Source of the DNA: Thermosipho affectus
Lineage (GTDB): Bacteria > Thermotogota > Thermotogae > Thermotogales > Fervidobacteriaceae
DNA length: 36,071 nt
NCBI RefSeq assembly: GCF_001990485.1
Contig: NZ_LBFC01000024.1
Coordinates: 1 to 36,071, forward strand
Reading direction: 5' to 3'
In this document: positions 16,325-24,471 of the stretch, in pieces
How positions within the stretch are numbered: the stretch's first letter is position 1
How the letters are laid out: each line of letters begins with the position of its first letter
Position numbers and translations under genes: made by a program
The notes under the pieces: model-generated
Database searches by the model: none
What the model was told of the DNA's origin: nothing
Seen by the model: the letters and a program-made list of their open reading frames with translations, nothing else

Positions 16325-16690
16325 AAAATTCTAAAAAAATGAAAGAATTAAGCAATTGTCTAAAATATTATTAAAATATCCTGAAGTTGTCAATGTTTTT
16401 CCAATTCTCATTGCGGAGAGAGTTAAAATAACAAATTAGAAATTTTCGTTCCTGAAAATTGGAAATTCATCACTTTTGAATTCAAACCAGAAAAAGTTAA
16501 TCCTGAAAATATACCAGATTGTATGAAATTTTGTAAAAGAGAAAGAATTATTGATTTATTTGATAAAATTAAAGATTTGTATGATTATCTCTTGGTGTAG
16601 AGGTAGGTATGGATACTAATGCTACAAAAAAATAGAAGTGGAGAATTTTTCGGAAAACTTTGTCAAAGAAAAATTGCGAAGCTAATAACT
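16325..16690 (+). pseudogene. Decayed type II restriction endonuclease (DpnII-like)
   Basis: Pieces in different frames read SKILLKYPEVVNVFPILIAE, then LEIFVPENWKFITFEFKPEK, then ERIIDLFDKIKDLYDYLL, then GVEVGMDTNATK, then NRSGEFFGKLCQRKIAK. The pattern 'fPiLiAeR ... GVEvGlDTNarKNRsG' is one I associate with DpnII/MboI-type endonucleases. At least three frameshifts or stops break it. It follows the methyltransferase relic in the same orientation, so the two look like a dead restriction-modification pair. The family assignment is from memory of motifs. Confidence 0.6.
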
Positions 16691-16699
16691 TTATTTTTC

Positions 16700-16830
16700 A
16701 TTCCTTCTCCAATATTGTCATCCTGAGGAACAAAGCAACGAACGATATTTGATTAGATAGTATTAGAAAATGTTAGCGAGATTAGAAAATTGATAAGAAG
16801 ATAAGATTCTTCAACGACTTAATTTACCTA
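16700..16830. repeat. Possible MITE-like intergenic element
   Basis: The string GTCATCCTGAGGAACAAAGC followed by AACGAACGAT resembles the common bacterial intergenic repeat beginning GTCATCCTGAGGAACG. AGATTCTTCAACGAC occurs about 90 nt later. Only one copy is in this window, so the call rests on recall of the consensus. Confidence 0.3.
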
Positions 16831-16908
16831 TATGTAATTTATTAGCAAATTTGTATTAAAAACAATTTAGTAAAATTAAAACATGTTTCCAAATCGGGGG
16901 GTAAAGCT

Positions 16909-19900
16909 TTGAAAAGAGCAATTCTAATATTAATGTTACTGTTAGGTATTCTTTCATTTTCAAGAGTATATTTTTTGACAAGCAATGTAGTAACTTATCC
17001 TAACAAAAAAGTATATTTTTCAACATATAATGAGGAAAATATAAAAGTCTTTGTCTTTTATAGCAAAATAAATAACAACATTCTAAACAATTTTGCATTT
17101 TCTAATACCTTTTCAACAATACTTGACTACACAATCAGGTTAGAAGAAAGTGGAACTTATCGAAAGCTTTATTCATTAGAACTACCTGGAGATCCCGGAG
17201 TATACCATGTTGTAGTTAATGGTTTGTCTTCAAAAGAATTATACAGAAAACTTTTTTATTTAACAAATTTGGAAGCTTTTGTCGCTTCTGATAAAGACAC
17301 ATTGTACTTTTCTATATTTGATTTGAAAAACAAAAAGTTTTTAGACAAGGTATATTACTATAGCAATTTTGAAAAGAAAACTTTAAATGGACCTATTTTT
17401 GAATATAATGCTATAGAAAGATACAAATCAAAATTCTTTTTCGTTGATAATAATGTAGTTCTTATTAGTAATTATGCTAACAAAAATACGTATTACCCAT
17501 TATATAAAGCATTGGTAATAACAGACAAACCTATTTACAAACCAGGAGATTTGATACATTTCAGAGTTAACATTTTTAAAAAGGAAGGCAGCAAATACAT
17601 TCCATATCCAAAAGATGCATTAGTTTCTTTAGAAGATCCATTTAACAATATCATTTATAAGGAAAATTTCACATCAGACGATTTGGGAGGATTCTCCTTT
17701 GACTATAGAACCTCTGAGGAAATAATTACTGGAAATTATACACTTATAATTTCTAACCTCAAAACTGAAGATGTTATTTCAGAGTATAACTTCATAATCC
17801 AAGATTATAAGAAACCTACATATACCGTTGAGTTAATACCATCCGCTACACAATTGGTTGCCGGTGATACCCTGACGGTTGAAATTAAGGTCAAATATTT
17901 AAATGGTGATCCTGTAAAAAATGCTCAGATAATATTTTATAGCTTTGAAAACTATTCCAGATTAATAAATAAGATGTCTTTAACTACCAATGAAAATGGA
18001 AAAGCAATATACAATGTATTGTTAAAAAATAGTGGAACATATAAAATACAAGCATTAATTACCGATGATAGTGGTTACCAAACAGAAAAAGTTACTTATG
18101 TTAATGTCAAATCAGATAACGTTGAAATTAAAAGTTCTATCGAAAATAATGCTTTAAAACTTTTCATTACCGATTTAAAAGGAAACCCTTTAAATGGTAT
18201 AGCTATTCTCATAATTAACAATAAAAAACTTTACGTGGAAGTATACAATGGAAAAGCCACTATTACGCTTCCAGAAAATGTCTGGTCTTTAGATGTTTTA
18301 TTTGGGAAAGAGGTAAAAACAATATATAGAAGATATAACATGAGCAAACAAGGAATAATAAGCTTAGATAAGAATACAGCTAAATTAGGTGAATATGTAA
18401 ATATCGAGGTTAAGCCAAAAGATGACGTTGGAATTCTTGTTATTGGTTCTGATAATAAAATTTGGAAAATATTTTTAGTTGACAAAAGTAAAAACTTCAA
18501 ATTCAAAATACCCGAAAATTTATTTGAAAATGATCTTTTTTTTGAATTTCGGGGTTTAAAATACTTAGATCATACAAAAGTAGAAATAAAATATGATAGA
18601 GTAAAAACTTTAAACATAAAAACAAATAAAAACATATACAAACCTGGTGAATTAATAAATGTAGAAATTAAAGATTCAAGAGAAAATTCTTTAAAAATAG
18701 TTGCTGTAGCAGATGAAGGACTATATCTTCTATCTAAACAATTCTCATTAACCGATTATTTGTATCCAAAATTAGATTTTCCGCTTTTTACAACATATCT
18801 TTCTTCAAAATACATATATTTTGATTCAATATCCAAATTAGAAAAGAACTTAATTAGTCATGTTTTTACTACCACTAAAGAATCCGAAGAGAGAAACATT
18901 AGAGACTATTTTTCAGAAACTGCGTACTGGAATCCATATCTTTTAAATACTACTTTTTCATTCAAATTACCAGATAATATTACAAAATGGAGAATAACCG
19001 TTTATGAAATTTCTAAAAGTTATGTAGCACAAGGATATACCGATATTGTTACAAATAAACCATTTGAAGTCAAAGTATTTTTGCCTGAATTTTTAACTGT
19101 TGGAGATAGGGTAAATGGAATTTTGTATATAAAAAATTACACGGGAAAAAGTGGGATAGTAAATATAAACCTTACAGCAAATGGGAAGATAATATTTAAC
19201 GACAAAGAGTTGTTAATAGAAAAAGATTTGAAAATTCCATTTGCTTTAAACGCCACAAAAACAGAACTTATTGAACTAATAGCAGAAGCTGAAATGAACA
19301 ACGAATATGATGGCGTTAAATTATATATTCCTGTAAAGTCAATAGATTTTGTAAAAAACTTAAGTTATATATATGTTATTAACAAAGAAACAACATTTAA
19401 AAAAACAGATAATATAAAGATAATCAGAAATTTAAAGGAATTAATTGAGCCTTCTATTAAAGCACTAATACATTTTCCATATGGATGTGTGGAGCAGACA
19501 ATGAGTTCATTCTATCCTGCTATAATTGCCAAGGGTTTAATAGAATATTCCAATTTAGATAATATAATTTTGAAAGGTTTACATAGACTTTTGAAATTTC
19601 AACATTTAGATGGCGGATGGGGTTGGTGGTCTTGGGATAAAAGTGACATTTTTATGACCTCTTACATATTAGAAGGATTTTATTATGCAAAAAAGAATGG
19701 ATATTATATCCCACAAAGCGTTATAGATGAAGCAATCAAATATCTTAAAAGTCAATCAATAAATGGTTATTCTGCATTTGTTCTAAAACTATATGGAGAA
19801 AATGTAGAATTTGAACCAGAAAGTATCATAGATTTTGTGTTCACAAATCCTGAAAAAATCAAAGAAATTGCTATAAAAGATAAGGATTTTGCATACGTAA

Positions 19901-20877
19901 AAGGTGAAAAATTCTATTCTACAATTTATCTAACGGCTCAATCTATTAGAACATTAGTAACAAATAATAAATATCCTGATTTGATAAAAAAGATGGTTAA
20001 CTACCTTTTAAACTCAAAAAAAGGACCGTTTTGGTATTCTACGAAAGATACAGCAGTTTCTATATTAGCAATATTAGAAAGTAACGTTCTTAGCGATTTT
20101 AAAAGCACATTACAGATCAAAGAAACTGAAGATTCTAAAATTGTAAGTGGAAAAGGCATTATTGAAGTTAAAACAAAAAAGATATTGTCGAATCAGAATA
20201 TAAATAATGGTATAAACTTGAAAACAAATTTATTTAAAAGATATGAAACTCTGTTTGAAGACGAATACGTTGATACTTTTCTTCCGCTAAACACAAAATT
20301 TGTTCCCGTTAGTATTAAAAACTCAACTACTACTACTCAACATTCCAAAATCCCAGATGAAATTGTAGAGATAATAAAAGATGGAACACCAATATACTTT
20401 GAAAACAATACACTTATCATTGAAGGACCATTCAAATTCATAGGAAATGAGGAATATTATAAAAAAGGTATATATGAAATAACATTCAAAGAAAATAAAG
20501 ACTTTTCTATACATAAAAATGACGTTTTAAAAACTGAAATTGATATTGAAGGAAATGGCGAATATTTGATCGTTGAAGAATATCTCCCGTCTTGTGCACA
20601 AGTAATAAAAGACTATGTTGAAAAGACTCCGTATTATAATTCGAAATATTTTTATAACTGGTACAAAGATAAAAAAAGAATTTGGTATAGCTATATAGAT
20701 ATTAAAAAGGATAAAATAGTTTTCTTTATTAGAAGGCTAAGACCTGGTAAATTAGTATACTATTGGAGGGTAAGATTTGACGGGAAGTTCTATAAGAAGC
20801 CAACATATGTGTATAACATGTATTACGAAGATACTTTTGCTATTAGTTCTGTTGTTTCCTTTAACACTGAAAAGTGA
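16909..20877 (+). CDS. Bacterial alpha-2-macroglobulin with thioester motif
   Basis: This is a secreted protease trap. Proteases cut a bait region, and an internal thioester then captures them. The 1322-residue protein starts at TTG behind GGGGGGT and has an N-terminal signal peptide (KRAILILMLLLGILSFS) without an evident lipobox cysteine. TDKPIYKPGDLIHFRV near 203-218 is the MG2-type motif. The thioester sequence GCVEQ is at 859-863 (C860, Q863), followed by the alpha-alpha domain HLDGGWGWWSWDKSD. The C-terminus has the MG10-like YYWRVRFDGKFYKKP. It is somewhat shorter than the enterobacterial homologues. It overlaps the next gene by 71 nt. The location is presumably periplasm or the toga space. 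No PBP1C gene, the usual partner of YfhM-type proteins, is next to it. Confidence 0.93.
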   Translation: MKRAILILMLLLGILSFSRVYFLTSNVVTYPNKKVYFSTYNEENIKVFVFYSKINNNILNNFAFSNTFSTILDYTIRLEESGTYRKLYSLELPGDPGVYHVVVNGLSSKELYRKLFYLTNLEAFVASDKDTLYFSIFDLKNKKFLDKVYYYSNFEKKTLNGPIFEYNAIERYKSKFFFVDNNVVLISNYANKNTYYPLYKALVITDKPIYKPGDLIHFRVNIFKKEGSKYIPYPKDALVSLEDPFNNIIYKENFTSDDLGGFSFDYRTSEEIITGNYTLIISNLKTEDVISEYNFIIQDYKKPTYTVELIPSATQLVAGDTLTVEIKVKYLNGDPVKNAQIIFYSFENYSRLINKMSLTTNENGKAIYNVLLKNSGTYKIQALITDDSGYQTEKVTYVNVKSDNVEIKSSIENNALKLFITDLKGNPLNGIAILIINNKKLYVEVYNGKATITLPENVWSLDVLFGKEVKTIYRRYNMSKQGIISLDKNTAKLGEYVNIEVKPKDDVGILVIGSDNKIWKIFLVDKSKNFKFKIPENLFENDLFFEFRGLKYLDHTKVEIKYDRVKTLNIKTNKNIYKPGELINVEIKDSRENSLKIVAVADEGLYLLSKQFSLTDYLYPKLDFPLFTTYLSSKYIYFDSISKLEKNLISHVFTTTKESEERNIRDYFSETAYWNPYLLNTTFSFKLPDNITKWRITVYEISKSYVAQGYTDIVTNKPFEVKVFLPEFLTVGDRVNGILYIKNYTGKSGIVNINLTANGKIIFNDKELLIEKDLKIPFALNATKTELIELIAEAEMNNEYDGVKLYIPVKSIDFVKNLSYIYVINKETTFKKTDNIKIIRNLKELIEPSIKALIHFPYGCVEQTMSSFYPAIIAKGLIEYSNLDNIILKGLHRLLKFQHLDGGWGWWSWDKSDIFMTSYILEGFYYAKKNGYYIPQSVIDEAIKYLKSQSINGYSAFVLKLYGENVEFEPESIIDFVFTNPEKIKEIAIKDKDFAYVKGEKFYSTIYLTAQSIRTLVTNNKYPDLIKKMVNYLLNSKKGPFWYSTKDTAVSILAILESNVLSDFKSTLQIKETEDSKIVSGKGIIEVKTKKILSNQNINNGINLKTNLFKRYETLFEDEYVDTFLPLNTKFVPVSIKNSTTTTQHSKIPDEIVEIIKDGTPIYFENNTLIIEGPFKFIGNEEYYKKGIYEITFKENKDFSIHKNDVLKTEIDIEGNGEYLIVEEYLPSCAQVIKDYVEKTPYYNSKYFYNWYKDKKRIWYSYIDIKKDKIVFFIRRLRPGKLVYYWRVRFDGKFYKKPTYVYNMYYEDTFAISSVVSFNTEK

Positions 20878-21289
20878 AATAATACCTGTGAATATTGAAA
20901 ATTTTGAACTTTCAAATTACGTTTGGAATAATTTATTAAAATTTCTCAACAATGCAAGTCTAACTATTCCTGCAACCCCCGTGATTGTATATCAAACAAA
21001 CAATTTGGAAGAATTTTACCAATTAACAAATAAACCCTATCATGTAGGAGGCGTTTATAAAGATTTTATAATAATTCTACAACCAATAAATATTTTAAAG
21101 AAAAAAGGTGTTTATGATAGAGTTTTACTACATGAATTACTACACTGGATTTTATATGGTTTGAATGAAAAATATCAAGAAGGACTAATTTACTGGTGGA
21201 TGGGAGAATATGACAAAAAAGAAGTTGATTATTTTCTTTCAGATTTTAATGGTGACTTACCCAGTTTTATCCTCAATCACTGGCATTAA
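20807..21289 (+). CDS. Small secreted HExxH protein (putative metallopeptidase)
   Basis: I do not recognise a named family. From the ATG at 20807 the protein has 160 residues. A signal peptide (TKILLLLVLLFPLTLKS) is followed by a compact domain with VYDRVLLHELLHWILYGLNE, that is H109-E-L-L-H113. E125 follows in KYQEGLIYWW, an arrangement like the HExxH...EG zinc site of gluzincin-like peptidases. The whole signal peptide is encoded inside the 3' end of the alpha-2-macroglobulin gene in another frame; an in-frame TTG at 20777 would lengthen the overlap to 101 nt. The last 80 nt are shared with the DUF1175 gene. Context suggests a partner of the macroglobulin. The catalytic role is inferred from the motif alone. 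Confidence 0.75.
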   Translation: MCITCITKILLLLVLLFPLTLKSEIIPVNIENFELSNYVWNNLLKFLNNASLTIPATPVIVYQTNNLEEFYQLTNKPYHVGGVYKDFIIILQPINILKKKGVYDRVLLHELLHWILYGLNEKYQEGLIYWWMGEYDKKEVDYFLSDFNGDLPSFILNHWH

Positions 21290-21863
21290 TTATCCAAAAA
21301 ATCTGATGTTGAATGCACAAGATTCAATTAATTTTAGGGCATGGTTTGTAGCCATTGCACTTGATAACATAGTAAAGGAGCATCCAACATTTAAAACAAA
21401 AGACTGCTCTGGCTTTATTTTTTATTGTTTAAAAGAAGCCTTAAAAAAACATGATAAGTCATGGTTTAGTAAGACGGGTTATGGAGGTCCAATATTTGAA
21501 GATGTAAAAAAATATAACTATCCCAACACACCATATGGTATAAATATTTTTTCAAATGGTGATAAATTAGTTTCATACGTTAATGCGTATAATCTTATAA
21601 CATATAATACAGATTTTATTTCATATGATAGATTCCACGCAAAACCTGGTGATTTAGTGTTTTTTCTTCATCCTCAAGATCCAGAATATCCTTTTCATGT
21701 AATGATATATACAGGCAAAGGTTATGTATACCATACAGGTCCTGATGGTCAGCTAAGATATGTATCTTATGAAAATCTCATGCTAACAGATATAGCATGG
21801 AGACCTATAAAACTTAATCCAAATTTTTTAGGATACTATAGGCTGAAATTTCTTTCAGATTAA
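21210..21863 (+). CDS. DUF1175 family secreted protein (YfaT-like)
   Basis: This 217-residue protein has an N-terminal signal peptide (KKLIIFFQILMVTYPVLS). The body contains TKDCSGFIFYCLKEALKKHD, HAKPGDLVFFLHPQDPEYPFHVMIYTG and a terminal DIAWRPIKLNPNFLGYYRLKFL. These fit DUF1175, whose cysteine-then-histidine layout recalls NlpC/P60 cysteine peptidases: C in KDCSGF, H in PFHVMIY. In Escherichia coli the member YfaT sits in the yfaS macroglobulin operon, which matches this context. The signal peptide is encoded within the last 80 nt of the HExxH gene, behind a GGGAG site. The biochemical function is unknown. Confidence 0.82.
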   Translation: MTKKKLIIFFQILMVTYPVLSSITGINYPKNLMLNAQDSINFRAWFVAIALDNIVKEHPTFKTKDCSGFIFYCLKEALKKHDKSWFSKTGYGGPIFEDVKKYNYPNTPYGINIFSNGDKLVSYVNAYNLITYNTDFISYDRFHAKPGDLVFFLHPQDPEYPFHVMIYTGKGYVYHTGPDGQLRYVSYENLMLTDIAWRPIKLNPNFLGYYRLKFLSD

Positions 21864-21957
21864 ATAAAATCTTAAAGATGACAATCCTTCTAATCTTTCC
21901 AACCTATCCAGTTTATTTTATATCCGCTGTTTAAATTTATGATTTATCACTGATTTT

Positions 21958-21993
21958 TTATATGCAATATAATGTACCTTATATTGCATATAA
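21958..21993. repeat. Palindrome family, copy 1 (ATGCAATATAA-N6-TTATATTGCAT)
   Basis: Here the arms are 15 nt and perfect (TTATATGCAATATAA and its complement) around the 6-nt centre TGTACC. The same 11-nt core arms with a 6-nt centre recur at 26360-26387 and 34293-34320. The sequence may be an operator, a REP-like element or the end of a small mobile element. It lacks the T-run of a typical terminator. Confidence 0.85.
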
Positions 21994-22387
21994 GAAATAC
22001 AAAAAAATACTCATTTATATTTGTTCAACAATAAATATATCATACACCTAAAAATTAATATAATTAAAACAAAATACACATTTAAATATAAAATGTACAA
22101 TCCATATGAAAAGTTATGTATGACTAAAAAATTTGCAAAAAAACACATAAAAATTGATCAAGAAAGTACACAGCTACTACAAGAAATTAATTTTTGAAAT
22201 TCTAACCTTTCCTATCTTAATCCAATAGCTATATTATCCTTTTTGTTTGTTCAACACTATTATATATCATCCAAAAAAATAAAAAACAATTTTTTCTATT
22301 TTTGATTACACTTAAAGTTACGAATATTTTCAAAAGTGTATACCAACACTTTATGTTCCACCACGACAAATTTTTACTGAAAGTTAA

Positions 22388-22415
22388 TTGAATAATTAAC
22401 AAGAAATGATAAAAT
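22388..22415 (+). promoter_or_regulatory. Likely promoter of the thioredoxin-like gene
   Basis: TTGAAT (22388-22393) and TAAAAT (22410-22415) are spaced by 16 nt, about 35 nt before the start codon. Confidence 0.45.
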
Positions 22416-22450
22416 AACGGTAGTTAAAAAACCGACTAAGGAGGTATAAT

Positions 22451-22720
22451 ATGAAAATATATTATTTTAAAAATGATAAATGTTCTGTTTGTAGTGCAAT
22501 CTTGCCTAAAGTAGAAAAAATTGCAAAAGAATATAAACTTAACTTTGAAATAATTGATGTGATTAAAAATCCTGAATTTGCTGGTCAACATCTTGTTCTA
22601 ACTGTTCCTACTGTGTTAATAACAGACAATGAACAAGAGCTAACCAGATTTGCCAGAAATTTCAGTATTTCTGATATAACATCATTCATTGACAGATATT
22701 TAGAATTTACAAAAAGTTAA
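22451..22720 (+). CDS. Small thioredoxin-like protein, CSVC active site
   Basis: This 89-residue thioredoxin-fold protein has a CxxC redox site at C11-S-V-C14 and the cis-proline at P53 (LTVPTVLI). There is no signal peptide, so it acts in the cytoplasm. It is probably a minimal thioredoxin or glutaredoxin-like electron carrier; the partner is unknown. AAGGAGGTATAAT precedes the ATG. It ends against the convergent dehydrogenase gene with no gap. Confidence 0.85.
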   Translation: MKIYYFKNDKCSVCSAILPKVEKIAKEYKLNFEIIDVIKNPEFAGQHLVLTVPTVLITDNEQELTRFARNFSISDITSFIDRYLEFTKS

Positions 22721-23485
22721 TCAAAAAAGCTTTTCTAATATCTTTGCTAAAAATTTATCAGATACTATTCCTCTTACAAGTGAATATAATAATTTATTAG
22801 AAGTTCCTGGTATATAAAGAGGTTTATTTTTTTCATATGCATTAATTGCACCTTTAACAACGAATTTAGTGCTCATTAATTTTTTTTGATTTTTCATGTT
22901 GGCTCTTTCAAAAAATCTTGTTTTTGTTTTTCCTGGAGCAAGGCACATTACATGCACATTATTTTTTCTCATTTCTGCCCAAAGTGATAAACTAAAGTTG
23001 TATACGTACGCTTTTGTAGCCCCGTATACTGCGAAATGTGGTATTGGAAAGAAAGCAGCTACGGATGCAACATTGATTATTCCGCCATTTTTTCTTTTTG
23101 AAAATTTTTCAGCGTAATAACGGGAAAGATAAGTGAGTGTTGAGATATTAACTAATATCATTTTTTCGTATATTTCTTGATTTGCATTTGTAAAATTACC
23201 ATACCAACCAAATCCAGCATTATTAATCAAGTGCGTTACATTGAAATTTTGTAATTTTTCTATAAGTTTATGTAGGTCCTTGCTTAGATCAAATGAAAAA
23301 GTAAGTGAGTCAATTTTTTTGTTTATTTTTCTTGTTTTTTCTGAAACTTTTTTTAATCTTTCAGAATCTCTTCCAATTAAGATTAGATTTACTCCTTTAT
23401 TTGCAAGTTGATAAGCAAATTCTTCACCTAGTCCAGAAGAACCTCCTGTAATTAAAACCCATTCTCCAGATTGAAACTTTGGCAT
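22721..23485 (-). CDS. Short-chain dehydrogenase/reductase
   Basis: This is a classical NAD(P)-dependent SDR of 254 residues. The cofactor motif TGGSSGLG is at 13-20, R39 follows the second strand (suggesting NADP preference), NNAG is at 88-91, and the catalytic residues are S141, Y154 and K158 (YGATK). The C-terminus (LVRGIVSDKFLAKILEKLF) is helical and resembles the SDR group annotated as DltE/YqjQ-like acyl or keto reductases. The substrate is unknown. AGAGGTGATTAT precedes the ATG. It is convergent with the thioredoxin-like gene and divergent from the TauE gene. Confidence 0.92.
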   Translation of the reverse strand: MPKFQSGEWVLITGGSSGLGEEFAYQLANKGVNLILIGRDSERLKKVSEKTRKINKKIDSLTFSFDLSKDLHKLIEKLQNFNVTHLINNAGFGWYGNFTNANQEIYEKMILVNISTLTYLSRYYAEKFSKRKNGGIINVASVAAFFPIPHFAVYGATKAYVYNFSLSLWAEMRKNNVHVMCLAPGKTKTRFFERANMKNQKKLMSTKFVVKGAINAYEKNKPLYIPGTSNKLLYSLVRGIVSDKFLAKILEKLF

Positions 23486-23631
23486 ATAATCACCTCTTTA
23501 TTTATTCTTACATACATTATATCAAATATTTTGGAGTGTTGTTATGTGAACATTTGATATTAGTGGTATAATCTTTTTTAGTATGTTATTGATTTTGTTC
23601 TGTTTTCTTTGAAAAACTTTCGAAAAGGGGG

Positions 23632-24405
23632 ATGATTTATTTGGAATTTACGATTAACGAGTTGATAACGTTGTTTTCATTGCTTTTTTTAGCAGGTTTT
23701 GTGGATTCAATTGCTGGAGGTGGCGGTCTAATATCACTCCCTGCTTATTTGTTTTTAGGATTACCTAGTCATAATGCACTTGCAACGAATAAATTATCTT
23801 CGAGTATTGGAACAACTTTTAGTACATTGAGGTATGCAAAGGGTAAATTTATAGTTTTTGAAGTTGCGCTTTTTTCTGTTATTTTTACGTTTGCTGGATC
23901 GTTCATTGGTGCCAACTTAGCTTTGCTAGTTTCTGAAAATAAATTAAAAATTGTTATTTCCATTTTAATAGTAATGGCTGCTTTTTTGATGCTTTTTCGA
24001 ACTAAAGCTAAAAGACTTAGGCAAGGAGTGAGTCTTTCAAAAATTAAAAGAGTATTAATCTCAAGTTTGATAGGTTTTTTGGTTGGTATGTATGATGGAT
24101 TCTTTGGTCCGGGTACTGGTACTTTTCTCATCATATTATATGTTAATTTTTTGTTTTTTGAACCAGTTGAAGCTTCTGGAACTTCTAAAATTGTTAATCT
24201 TGCATCTAATATTAGTGCATTATTTGCATTTATTTTAGAACACAAAGTTGTTTATTCCATAGGTTTACCAGCAGCGTTTTTTGGAATTTTGGGTAATTGG
24301 TTGGGCTCAGGGTTGGCAATTAAAAAGGGAGAGCGTATTATCAGACCAGTTATTATTATTGTTTTATTTTTGTTATTCATAAAGATTTTAAAAGATATTG
24401 TTTAA
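23632..24405 (+). CDS. TauE/SafE family membrane permease
   Basis: This polytopic membrane protein of 257 residues has about eight hydrophobic segments. The N-terminal LLFLAGFVDSIAGGGGLISLPAYL and the second-half YDGFFGPGTGTFLIILY are the two repeated TauE/SafE signatures. The family exports sulfite, sulfoacetate or related anions; the substrate here is unknown. ATG at 23632 is close to the AGGGGG run. TTG at 23641 is an alternative that gives better spacing and a start of MEFTINELI. A hairpin terminator follows. Confidence 0.9.
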   Translation: MIYLEFTINELITLFSLLFLAGFVDSIAGGGGLISLPAYLFLGLPSHNALATNKLSSSIGTTFSTLRYAKGKFIVFEVALFSVIFTFAGSFIGANLALLVSENKLKIVISILIVMAAFLMLFRTKAKRLRQGVSLSKIKRVLISSLIGFLVGMYDGFFGPGTGTFLIILYVNFLFFEPVEASGTSKIVNLASNISALFAFILEHKVVYSIGLPAAFFGILGNWLGSGLAIKKGERIIRPVIIIVLFLLFIKILKDIV

Positions 24406-24412
24406 TGAAATA

Positions 24413-24441
24413 AAACGGCTAAAGAAGTATTTTAGCTGTTT
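24413..24441 (+). terminator. Terminator after TauE/SafE gene
   Basis: AAACGGCTAAA and TTTAGCTGTTT form an 11-bp stem with one G-U pair around a short loop, 8 nt after the stop codon. It lies between two same-direction genes. Confidence 0.6.
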
Positions 24442-24471
24442 AAATTATTATTTATTAAGGAGGCATTTAAA

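Larger units (their letters stand above)
21864..22450. other. Intergenic region with palindrome and promoter
   Basis: This 587-nt gap holds no gene that I can support. It contains the perfect palindrome at 21958-21993, a weak AAAGTG...CACTTT inverted repeat near 22335-22355, and a likely promoter for the thioredoxin-like gene. Confidence 0.6.

Noticed and set aside
21958-21993. Palindrome as a simple rho-independent terminator of the macroglobulin operon
   Set aside because: It is AT-rich, lacks a following T-run, and the same arms recur in two other gaps with different gene orientations.
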